Shown here: one piece after another, positions 1 through 5,462 of the stretch
How positions within the stretch are numbered: the first letter of the stretch is position 1
How the letters are laid out: every line of letters begins with the position of its first letter
DNA from: Treponema sp.
GTDB lineage: Bacteria > Spirochaetota > Spirochaetia > Treponematales > Breznakiellaceae
Assembly: GCA_009780545.1 (NCBI GenBank)
Contig: WQZW01000033.1
Span: 1-9,471 of the forward strand
Length of the DNA stretch: 9,471 nucleotides
Reading direction: 5' to 3'
Program-made: the position numbers and the translations under genes
The notes under the pieces: model-generated
The model's database searches: none
Told to the model about the DNA's origin: nothing
The model's input: the letters and a program-made list of their open reading frames with translations, nothing else

Positions 1-2
1 TC

Positions 3-101
3 GCCTGCGCCACAAAGCACTTCAAGGCGCTGGGGGTGAGTTACCGGCAGATTACGGATGCGACGGACGAGTGGTGGCCGGATGGGATACATAATCCGTA
101 A
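3..101 (+). CDS. 3' end of an unidentified protein (partial)
   Basis: This is an open frame from the left edge to a TAA at 99-101. It encodes 32 residues, ending in a run rich in aromatic and polar residues (TDEWWPDGIHNP). The other two + frames are less protein-like: one stops within the first 40 bases, and the other is rich in Gly and reads as low quality. The tail has a plausible mixed composition (KHFKALGVSYRQITD) with a Trp-Trp pair near the C terminus. I do not recognise the family from so short a piece and assign no function. It converges on the carbonic anhydrase gene, with 45 bases between the two stop codons. The start lies outside the window. Confidence 0.55.
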   Translation, partial: ACATKHFKALGVSYRQITDATDEWWPDGIHNP

Positions 102-146
102 GTGGAGAAGTTTTTCTAAAGAAACATTTTCCCCGCGGATGCCGAA

Positions 147-794
147 TCAGGCCCTGTCCAGAAAATCCACCCTACCCGAATCCAAATGGAAAAATCCGCC
201 CAGCACAAAAGTGCCGGTTTTCCGCACCGCGTCGTTTGCCGCAAGGGTATCCCGCACGCTCCGGATGTTCTCAAGGATCGCCTCTTCCGGGTTCCGGCTG
301 TTCGGCGCGTTGGTCCGCACCCTGTCGAGAATCCCCCTGAGGTTGGCCGAAGCGCCATGCGGCGGGCCGAAGGCCCCGTTTACCGCGCCGCAGCTCTCAT
401 GGCCGACCACGACCACCAGCCGTACCCCCAGGTGCTCGACGGCGTATTCCATCGAACCGAGGGCGGTGGAGTCGGCGATGTTGCCGGCGTTCCGGATCAC
501 GAAGAGGTCGCCCATCTTCCGGTCGAAGTACAGCTCGGGGGCCACCCTGGAATCCGAGCAGGTGATGATCGCGGCGAAGGGCCATTGTCCCCGGGAGGCC
601 ACCGCCCTGTCCTCGACGATCGTGGTCCTGGGCATCGGCCGGTTCTCCGCAAACCGGGCGTTTCCCTCGACGAGCATCCGTCGGGCCGTTTCGGGGTCGG
701 CCACGACCTCGTCGGGCTTCCGGTACCCGGAGCCCGGCCCTTCCGGAAGCGCCATCGAAATAGCGGCAATCGCCGTCAAAAATCCATCCGTCAT
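147..794 (-). CDS. beta-class carbonic anhydrase
   Basis: The enzyme interconverts CO2 and bicarbonate using zinc. The 215-residue protein shows the full beta-class signature: CSDSRV near residues 79-84 (zinc Cys and the Asp-Arg dyad), then GDLFVIRNAGN, a GSMEYAVEHLGV segment, and HESCGAV near 132-138 (zinc His and Cys). The C-terminal FVLGGFFHLDSGRVDFL strand is also typical of the family. An AAGGAG lies at 801-806 on this strand. It is 6 bases from the ATG at 794 but only 3 from an ATG directly before it at 797, so I chose 794. The N terminus carries a short hydrophobic run (FLTAIAAISMAL) ahead of the catalytic domain. It lacks the usual positive charges, so export is possible but not shown. 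It lies 29 bases downstream of tnaA on the same strand and is probably co-transcribed. The family assignment is firm; cellular location and physiological role are inferred. Confidence 0.95.
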   Translation of the reverse strand: MTDGFLTAIAAISMALPEGPGSGYRKPDEVVADPETARRMLVEGNARFAENRPMPRTTIVEDRAVASRGQWPFAAIITCSDSRVAPELYFDRKMGDLFVIRNAGNIADSTALGSMEYAVEHLGVRLVVVVGHESCGAVNGAFGPPHGASANLRGILDRVRTNAPNSRNPEEAILENIRSVRDTLAANDAVRKTGTFVLGGFFHLDSGRVDFLDRA

Positions 795-823
795 CATTTT
801 CTCCTTATCGAAATGTCGGTTCC

Positions 824-2212
824 CTAAACGATCGGGCTGAGGTGGGCCTGGAAGTGCCGCAGTATCGGCGGTTCCCAGTCGATCCGGTAGCCCCGCCGAA
901 TCCCGGCGGCCCGTTCCCTGACGGCGATCAGCGCATCCACCACCACGTCCAGGTGCGCCCGGGTGTAGACCCGCCGGGGAACGGCAAGCCGGGTGAACTC
1001 GAATTCCGCCTGAAGCTGCTTGCCGGTATCCGGGTCGTTGCCCAGCAGGTAGGAGCCGATGTCGCAGCAGCGGATGCCGGCTTCCCGGTACAGTTCGACC
1101 ACCAGGGTCTGGGCCGGGAACTCGGTGTAGGGAATGTGGGGGAACAGGGCCCGCGCGTCCACGAAAACGCCGTGCCCGCCCACCGGCGACTGGTAGGCGA
1201 TGCCGGCCTCGTCCAGCCTTGCCCCCAGGTACTCCATCTGGCCGATGCGGTAGCGGAGGAAATCCTCCTCGATGCCCTCGTACAGCCCGACCGCGAGGGC
1301 CTCCATCTCCCGGCCGGAAAGTCCGCCGTAGGTGTAAAAGCCCTCGTAGCTGATGCAGTTGGCCTTGACCTTGGCCACCAAAGGCGAATCCGCCTGCTTG
1401 ATCCCGACCAGGCCGCCCATGTTGACGATGCCGTCCTTCTTGGAGGAAATCGTGCAGGAATCGCCGTGGGAAAACTGCTCGGCGACGATCTCCTTGATCG
1501 ATTTGCCGGCGTAGCCTTCCTCGTCCCGTTTGATGAAGAAGGCGTTTTCCGCATAGCGGGCGGCGTCCAGGTTCAGGTGGATGCGGTGTTTCTTGCAGAT
1601 TCCGGCCACTTCCCGCAGGTTCCGCATCGAGACCGGTTGTCCTCCCGCGGAATTGTTGGTGATCGTCATCACCACCATGCCGATCTTGTCCGCGCCCAGC
1701 TCGCCGATGAGCTTCTCCAGCCGGGCGACGTCCATGTTTCCCTTGAACTTCGAGCGGGTCGAAGGGATCCTCGCCTCCGGAACCACGCAGTCGATGGCCC
1801 GGCCGCCCGCGAGCTCCACGTGGGCACGGGTGGTGTCGAAGAACATATTGGAGATCGCGTGTTTTCCCGGCCCGACCAGCAGGGGAAAGAGTACTTTCTC
1901 CGCCGCCCGTCCCTGGTGCACCGGCTGCATGTAGCCGTACCCGAAGATGTCCCGGGCCGCCGCCTCCAGCCGAAGGAAGCTGGCCGCCCCGGCGTAGGCC
2001 TCGTCCGCCTGCAGCACGCCCGCCCACTGGTGGACGCTCATCGCGTTGGTCCCGGAATCGGTGAGCAGGTCGATGTACACGTCCTCGCTCTTCAGATAGA
2101 ACACGTTGTAATGTGCGTCCCGTATCCTCTGTTCCCGCTCCTCCCTGCTCAAAATCCGTATCGGCTCCACCGACTTGATACGGAACGGTTCGGCAATGTA
2201 TTTGCCTGTCAT
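824..2212 (-). CDS. tnaA: tryptophanase (tryptophan indole-lyase)
   Basis: This PLP enzyme cleaves L-tryptophan to indole, pyruvate and ammonia in the cytoplasm. The 462-residue protein aligns by eye along its whole length with the tryptophanase/tyrosine phenol-lyase family: [11 protein letters not shown] at the N terminus, [11 protein letters not shown] (48-57), HQGR (99-102), [10 protein letters not shown] (186-195), the PLP lysine in SSKKD (Lys259), and PRRVYT (412-417), which binds the substrate carboxylate. Three sites decide between the two enzymes. Asp126 (FFDTT), Ile385 (CDIGSYLLG) and His453 (LRHF) all match tryptophanases. Tyrosine phenol-lyases have Thr, Arg and Phe there. The segment [12 protein letters not shown] is also tryptophanase-like. 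A GGAGG lies 4 bases before the ATG. A promoter candidate sits about 35-60 bases upstream. There is no truncation. It appears to head a two-gene unit with the carbonic anhydrase. Confidence 0.95.
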   Translation of the reverse strand: MTGKYIAEPFRIKSVEPIRILSREEREQRIRDAHYNVFYLKSEDVYIDLLTDSGTNAMSVHQWAGVLQADEAYAGAASFLRLEAAARDIFGYGYMQPVHQGRAAEKVLFPLLVGPGKHAISNMFFDTTRAHVELAGGRAIDCVVPEARIPSTRSKFKGNMDVARLEKLIGELGADKIGMVVMTITNNSAGGQPVSMRNLREVAGICKKHRIHLNLDAARYAENAFFIKRDEEGYAGKSIKEIVAEQFSHGDSCTISSKKDGIVNMGGLVGIKQADSPLVAKVKANCISYEGFYTYGGLSGREMEALAVGLYEGIEEDFLRYRIGQMEYLGARLDEAGIAYQSPVGGHGVFVDARALFPHIPYTEFPAQTLVVELYREAGIRCCDIGSYLLGNDPDTGKQLQAEFEFTRLAVPRRVYTRAHLDVVVDALIAVRERAAGIRRGYRIDWEPPILRHFQAHLSPIV

Positions 2213-2244
2213 ACTTCCTCCGCTTTGGGTTCGTTGGCCGTTTC

Positions 2245-2273
2245 ATTGTAACCTATGTTCGCGGTTTTTGTAA
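2245..2273 (-). promoter_or_regulatory. candidate promoter of tnaA
   Basis: Read on the - strand, TTACAA (2273-2268) and TACAAT (2250-2245) are separated by exactly 17 bases. The -10 box matches the sigma-70 consensus at 5 of 6 positions; the -35 box is weak. Transcription would start near 2238, giving a leader of about 25 bases that ends in the GGAGG site of tnaA. That leader is too short to hold a tnaC-type regulatory peptide. Confidence 0.45.
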
Positions 2274-2288
2274 TGCCGATCCAATCCG

Positions 2289-2487
2289 CCGGCAATCCTC
2301 GGTTTGACCTTCGGCTGAACCAAGGATCAAAACTCCGTGTCCTCCGTGCAACTCCGTGGTTTATTTTTCTTCAAAATTGAGGAATTTTAACCACGGAGTA
2401 CGGGCCAATCCACCTGCGATGGATTGGCCTTGGAGTTGCACGGAGGGAAGAGGAGAATGCGCCCTTCAAGCTTGTTTTAATCAGGTA
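2289..2487. repeat. long tandem repeat, unit 1 (with inserted hairpin)
   Basis: This 199-base unit runs from CCGGCAATCC to the next CCGGCA. It aligns base for base with unit 2 except for scattered substitutions and one 30-base segment (2402-2431) that replaces a dinucleotide. It contains an inverted repeat whose outer arms (2341-2355 and 2432-2446) pair over 15 bases around CTCCGTGCAACTCC. Between the arms lies an AT-rich tract (TTTATTTTTCTTCAAAATTG). No convincing coding frame crosses it. Its lower GC sets it apart from the flanking genes. Confidence 0.85.
2403..2429. repeat. perfect 10-bp hairpin embedded in repeat unit 1
   Basis: GGCCAATCCA (2403-2412) and TGGATTGGCC (2420-2429) are exact reverse complements around a 7-base loop, CCTGCGA. 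The hairpin occupies the segment that is absent from repeat unit 2. It therefore looks like a separate insertion or replacement inside an older repeat, although deletion from unit 2 is the alternative. Confidence 0.8.
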
Positions 2488-2658
2488 CCGGCAGTGTTCG
2501 GTTTGACCTTCGGGTGAACGGCGGATCGAAACTCCGTGTCCTCCGTGCAACTCCGTGGTTTATTTTTCTTCAAAATTGAGGAATTTTAACCACGGAGTAC
2601 ACGGAGTTGCACGGAGGGAAGAGGAGAATGCGCCCTTCAAGCTGGTTTTAAGCAGGTA
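2488..2658. repeat. long tandem repeat, unit 2
   Basis: This 171-base unit has a perfect 18-bp inverted repeat: 2540-2557 pairs with 2600-2617 (CCTCCGTGCAACTCCGTG and its complement). A competing 11-bp pairing exists (2550-2560 with 2588-2598), because CACGGAGTA/T is duplicated in the right arm. A single strand could thus fold in two registers. The unit ends in the same AAGAGGAGAATGCGCCCTTC tail as unit 1. Confidence 0.85.
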
Positions 2659-2740
2659 CCGGCAATCCTCGGTTTGACCTTCGGCTGAACCGAGAATCGA
2701 AACTCCGTGGTTGCTTCTTCGTCAAAAAATTGATTCCCGG
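2659..2740. repeat. long tandem repeat, truncated unit 3
   Basis: It starts with the same CCGGCAATCCTCGGTTTGAC as unit 1 and stays close to it up to AACTCCGTG near 2709. It then lacks about 19 bases compared with the other units, consistent with slippage between short CTCCGTG copies. It diverges after the AT-rich tract near 2732. It ends roughly 90 bases before the lipoprotein start, so together the repeats fill most of the divergent tnaA/lipoprotein intergenic region. Confidence 0.75.
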
Positions 2741-2831
2741 AGATTCCGGCGGATAGCAATTCCGACCGGGAACGGATACAATCGGGGTAGGGCCTATGTC
2801 CGCAAAGTTAGATCGCAAACGAAGGGAAACC

Positions 2832-3251
2832 ATGGGAAAAATCGGTTTTTGGGCGGCGTTCGCGGCGGTTGTTTTGGCGGCGACCGGCTGCGTCAGGGAT
2901 TTCAGGGAACCGGTGACGCTGTCGGACCCGAGGTTCGACGGTGTTTTTCAGGTCGATGACGGTGAAAAATTTGACCGTTTTGAATTTGACGGTACCAGCA
3001 AGGTCTACAAGATAGACCGCTACAACTATGCCGAGGTCCAATCCGGTTGGGTTGAATTTGAAGTCGATGCGGGAAAAACCAAATTCCATTTCAGACCGTG
3101 GGACGACGACGCAAAATGGAAAAACGAATGGACTAGATGGCAAACCTACCTGTTCAGCAATGACGGGAAAACGTTCTGGGTCGATCTTCCCCCCGGATCG
3201 TCGGGCCCGGGCTTCAACGAGATTTGGCTCAACGGATACAAGAAACGTTAA
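2832..3251 (+). CDS. small lipoprotein of unknown function
   Basis: This is a 139-residue protein with a lipoprotein signal peptide: Lys3, a hydrophobic run (FWAAFAAVVLAA), then TGC with the lipid-carrying Cys at residue 20. It should be anchored to a membrane with about 120 residues exposed. The mature part alternates aromatic, charged and glycine residues (FDGVFQVDDGEKFDRFEFDG, VEFEVDAGKTKFHF) in a way that suggests a compact beta-sheet domain. I do not recognise the family. I chose the ATG at 2832 over an in-frame ATG at 2796 because it directly precedes the signal peptide and has AAGGGA about 5 bases upstream. A TACAAT at 2777-2782 could be a -10 box, but its -35 is weak. Codons are noticeably richer in A and T (TTT, AAA, GAA, AAT) than in flanking genes, which may indicate a different origin. 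It stands alone on its strand. Confidence 0.8.
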   Translation: MGKIGFWAAFAAVVLAATGCVRDFREPVTLSDPRFDGVFQVDDGEKFDRFEFDGTSKVYKIDRYNYAEVQSGWVEFEVDAGKTKFHFRPWDDDAKWKNEWTRWQTYLFSNDGKTFWVDLPPGSSGPGFNEIWLNGYKKR

Positions 3252-3713
3252 CGCAGCATGAAGCGGGAGCCGAATTCCTCATGCGGGGGGCTGTCCAATC
3301 GGCGGGGCCGATTGGACTCGGAGCTTTGCGAAGCAAAGTTCCACGCCTTTGTTCGATAGGACATGGGGCGGCCACTGAAAGCACGCACAGCGCGTGGATG
3401 GATGAGGTGCCACGCCGAGAGCGCCAATTAAGCTGCCGCAGACTGAAAAGGCGCGAAGGTTTTAGCCTGAGCAGCGCGCGACTGCCCCCGCAACGCCCCC
3501 GCCTTTACCGGAAGTTGCCGGGGTTGGGAAATCGGGTATTGGCACTTTCTATCGAAAACGCCATTGCCCATCCGGGCAGACCCATGTCGGTGTTTCCGGC
3601 AAATCCGACGAGGGGCGGGAACGACTTCGCCGGCCGGTTTGACTCGGCAACGGGCGGTTCGGCGTTTACTTTGATGAATAGAACCCCCGGTATGAGGGCG
3701 GAAGCACCGGGGC
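3252..3713. other. non-coding stretch with clustered hairpins
   Basis: There are about 500 bases without a believable gene between the small lipoprotein and the lamin-tail lipoprotein, which converge. A + frame stays open through it, but its translation is Arg/Pro/Ser-rich without domain character, as expected by chance in GC-rich DNA. Visible structures are GCATGA/TCATGC just after the lipoprotein stop, two strong hairpins at 3293-3342, GCGTGG (3392-3397) with CCACGC (3410-3415), and a bulged pairing of CCCCGCAAC with GTTGCCGGGG near 3486-3525. The block could be a dispersed repeat, a structured RNA or the remnant of a mobile element. I cannot decide from one copy. Confidence 0.4.
3293..3342. 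repeat. pair of adjacent strong hairpins
   Basis: GTCCAATCGGC (3293-3303) pairs perfectly over 11 bp with GCCGATTGGAC (3307-3317) across a GGG loop. Two bases later, 3320-3329 pairs with 3333-3342 over 10 bp (one G-T) across a GAA loop. The tip of the second hairpin reads GCGAAGC, known as an exceptionally stable mini-hairpin in single-stranded DNA. They lie about 40 bases past the lipoprotein stop. They have no T-run after them and are not classic terminators. Confidence 0.7.
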
Positions 3714-3739
3714 CGGGCATCCCCGATTCCGGATGCCCG
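3714..3739 (-). terminator. hairpin after the lamin-tail lipoprotein gene
   Basis: CGGGCATCC (3714-3722) pairs over 9 bp with GGATGCCCG (3731-3739) around an 8-base loop, 16 bases past the stop of the - strand gene at 3756. No T-run follows on either strand. It may end or protect the transcript, but intrinsic termination is not proven. Confidence 0.4.
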
Positions 3740-3755
3740 ATACCCCGAATCCGCC

Positions 3756-4604
3756 CTACTCCGGACGCTTCGGGTTATTGTCCCTGCCGGGAGTTGCCCC
3801 CCCCTTGGCGGTAACGTACCAGTCCGCCGAGGTCATCGAATTGGGAACGCCCTCGTCCCGGGAGATGCTCCTGGTATAGCCGGTTCCGATCCCCGCGCTC
3901 ATCACCGCGTCGGCCGGCCCGGCGACTCCTCCCTCGGCCGATTTCCACAGGCCTTTCTCGAAAAAGCTCTGCGCGAGAGCGGCAAAGTGGGAACGGGCCT
4001 GGTGGGCCCACCAGGCGGGGTCGGCGCTTTCCGAAACCATCAGGGCGCAGATTCCCGTGCCTTCCCTGTCCTCGACATAGACGGCGCCGTTTTTGTTCAG
4101 GTGGCTGTTGGAACCCGGCAGCCAGAAATTGTGGGCATCCCCGGAGGAATCCGCCTCCCCGTCCTCCGGCGTCCGCAGGTACAGGACCGCCAGCTCGCCC
4201 TCGGCCACCTTCCTTGCCGGAAAGACGAACTCCGCCGGAGCGTGCGCCCCGCTCTTGTACACCGAAACTTTCGTCCCCGAAAGGTTCCCCGGGGAAAGCA
4301 TCCTGAACTCGACGAACTCGACCTTGTTCCGGCCGGCTTCCGTGCGCAGCTCGTTGATCATCATCTTCGGAATGTCGCCTTCCGTCTCCTCCGCCGTGTC
4401 CGGCTTTTCCCCGACATCCGGCCCCTCCCCGATATCCGTTTTTTCCCCCGTATCCGGCTTCCCCTCCGGCTCGGCATTCCCGCCTGAAAATTCGGAAGCC
4501 GGTCCGTCCCGGGGAGTTCCGCCATCGGTACTTTCAAGATCGAGGGAACAGGCCCAAAACGCCAACGCCATAATCGCCATCATGCACGGACAAAGTTTTT
4601 TCAT
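3756..4604 (-). CDS. lamin-tail-domain lipoprotein
   Basis: This is a 282-residue predicted lipoprotein. The N terminus MKKLCPCMMAIMALAFWAC gives a lipobox-like end with Cys19. Residues 20-80 form an acidic, Pro/Gly/Thr-rich linker containing about four six-residue repeats of the form D-x-G/A-E-x-T/P (51-74). The folded part begins near residue 82 (MINELRTEAGRNKVEFVEFRML). It ends with a Trp-bearing strand and TPGRDN (259-275), the usual opening and closing motifs of bacterial lamin-tail (LTD) domains. These are immunoglobulin-like folds found in surface and secreted proteins, and no enzymatic residues are expected. AAGGAG sits 6 bases before the ATG. It follows the ABC transporter genes on the same strand after 113 bases, so it may have its own promoter. 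The family call comes from motif recognition; the ligand is unknown, and a surface adhesion or scaffold role is inference. Confidence 0.8.
   Translation of the reverse strand: MKKLCPCMMAIMALAFWACSLDLESTDGGTPRDGPASEFSGGNAEPEGKPDTGEKTDIGEGPDVGEKPDTAEETEGDIPKMMINELRTEAGRNKVEFVEFRMLSPGNLSGTKVSVYKSGAHAPAEFVFPARKVAEGELAVLYLRTPEDGEADSSGDAHNFWLPGSNSHLNKNGAVYVEDREGTGICALMVSESADPAWWAHQARSHFAALAQSFFEKGLWKSAEGGVAGPADAVMSAGIGTGYTRSISRDEGVPNSMTSADWYVTAKGGATPGRDNNPKRPE
4399..4470. repeat. 18-bp in-frame tandem repeat in the lipoprotein linker
   Basis: Three 18-base units (4399-4416, 4417-4434, 4435-4452), each starting TCCG on the + strand, plus a degraded fourth, encode the six-residue repeats of the acidic linker. 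Because the unit is a multiple of three, gain or loss of copies would change linker length without a frameshift. Confidence 0.7.
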
Positions 4605-4626
4605 CTTTCGCTCCTTGAGGTTTTTT

Positions 4627-4646
4627 GACGGTCGGTACCCACCGTC
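4627..4646 (-). other. small hairpin in the lipoprotein leader
   Basis: GACGGT (4627-4632) pairs with ACCGTC (4641-4646) around an 8-base loop. It lies just before an A-run and the AAGGAG site of the lamin-tail lipoprotein, within the 113-base gap after the ABC ATPase gene. A role in terminating the ABC transcript is unlikely because no T-run follows on the - strand. It could affect the leader of the lipoprotein mRNA. Confidence 0.3.
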
Positions 4647-4717
4647 TTCCCCATGGATGGCCCGAACCCCGAAAATGCTTTAGTCCGCGGAAGGGTTTTT
4701 GAAAAATCGCAGGTTTT

Positions 4718-5461
4718 TTATGCGGACGCGGCCTTCATGCAGTCGATAAGCTCGCCCTCCAGTTCGGCGGCGGGCCCCGAACCGTAGCCCCGTTCCTCCC
4801 TACCCAGGTCGATCCGCCTGTCCATGACGGTCCCCCGGCCGGCCTTTCCCAGGACGACGATCCTTCCCCCCATGTAGATCGCCTCCCGCACCTCGTGGGT
4901 TACCGCAAGGATGAGCCGGCCCTCTCCCGGCCGGGATTCGCCTGCGGCCAGGGACAGGAAGGCGTCCATCAGTTCCAGGCGGAGGGGAATGTCCAGGGAT
5001 TGGAAGGGCTCGTCCAGAAAGAGGGCGCGGGTCGGCCAGGCGAAGGCTCGGGCCATCGAGGCGCGCTGGGCCTGGCCGCCCGAAAGCTCGTTCGGGAAGG
5101 CGTTTTCCTTTTCGGTCAGGAAAACTTCCGAAAGGAAGCGCCTTGCCCGCATGCGGGCCTCGGGCCTTCCCAGTTCCTTCTCGAGGGGCAGGGCCACGTT
5201 CTCGATAATCGTAAGCCAGGGGAGCAGCCGGCTTTCCTGGAACATAAACGCCGTCCTTCCGGCCGCCTCCGTTTCGACCGTGCCGGAATCGGGCTTCAGA
5301 AGGCCGGAAAGAAGCTTGAGGAGTGTGGTTTTCCCGCATCCGGACGGTCCCAGGATCACCGTGGGCCTTCCGTCCTCATTCCGGCCAAGGTCGAGGTTCA
5401 GGTTCTCGAAGACGGGATTCCCTTCGTAACCGAAGGAAAGATTCCGTGCGGATATCCTCAT
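4718..5461 (-). CDS. ABC importer ATPase, NitT/TauT type
   Basis: This cytoplasmic ATPase powers a small-molecule importer. In its 247 residues all motifs are intact: Walker A GPSGCGKTT (38-46), Q-loop in FMFQESRLLPWLT (Gln75), signature LSGGQ (126-130), Walker B ALFLDEP with catalytic Glu151, D-loop SLD (155-157), and switch His189 in VTHEVREAI. The sequence QESRLLPWLTIIENVALPL is characteristic of the nitrate/sulfonate/taurine group. The start is the ATG at 5461, one base after the permease stop. The open frame extends further upstream, but that part is antisense-like and overlaps the permease. It is the last gene of the three-gene transporter and is most likely translated by coupling. The substrate cannot be read from this subunit. 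Confidence 0.95.
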   Translation of the reverse strand: MRISARNLSFGYEGNPVFENLNLDLGRNEDGRPTVILGPSGCGKTTLLKLLSGLLKPDSGTVETEAAGRTAFMFQESRLLPWLTIIENVALPLEKELGRPEARMRARRFLSEVFLTEKENAFPNELSGGQAQRASMARAFAWPTRALFLDEPFQSLDIPLRLELMDAFLSLAAGESRPGEGRLILAVTHEVREAIYMGGRIVVLGKAGRGTVMDRRIDLGREERGYGSGPAAELEGELIDCMKAASA

Positions 5462-5462
5462 C

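Noticed and set aside
824..2212. Tyrosine phenol-lyase as the identity of this gene
   Set aside because: All three substrate-defining positions (Asp126, Ile385, His453) match tryptophanase, not the Thr/Arg/Phe of tyrosine phenol-lyase.
147..2246. A 699-codon open frame covering both the carbonic anhydrase and tnaA regions
   Set aside because: Only its last third is the carbonic anhydrase. The rest is Arg/Gly/Pro-rich and lies in a different frame from tnaA, whose translation matches a known enzyme throughout.
842..2251. A 469-codon open frame antisense to tnaA
   Set aside because: It is a mirror of the GC-rich tnaA codons, with Val/Asp/His/Arg-heavy low-information translation, no domain and no ribosome site.
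2289..2740. CRISPR array
   Set aside because: Units are about 170-200 bases with conserved content throughout. There are no short direct repeats with unique spacers and no cas genes nearby.
2796..2831. An earlier ATG for the small lipoprotein (12 extra residues)
   Set aside because: It would place a highly charged stretch before the signal peptide, whereas the ATG at 2832 has a good ribosome site and a normal lipoprotein N terminus.
3481..3494. ACTGCCCCCGCAAC, resembling the core of a cobalamin riboswitch
   Set aside because: The other conserved parts (the GGUG-containing box upstream and the B12 box downstream) are not found, and no same-strand gene follows that it could control.
3224..3814. 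A 196-codon + strand open frame overlapping the lipoprotein end and the intergenic block
   Set aside because: It lacks a signal, domain or ribosome site, runs through several strong hairpins, and overlaps the 3' end of two supported genes. Chance openness in GC-rich DNA explains it.
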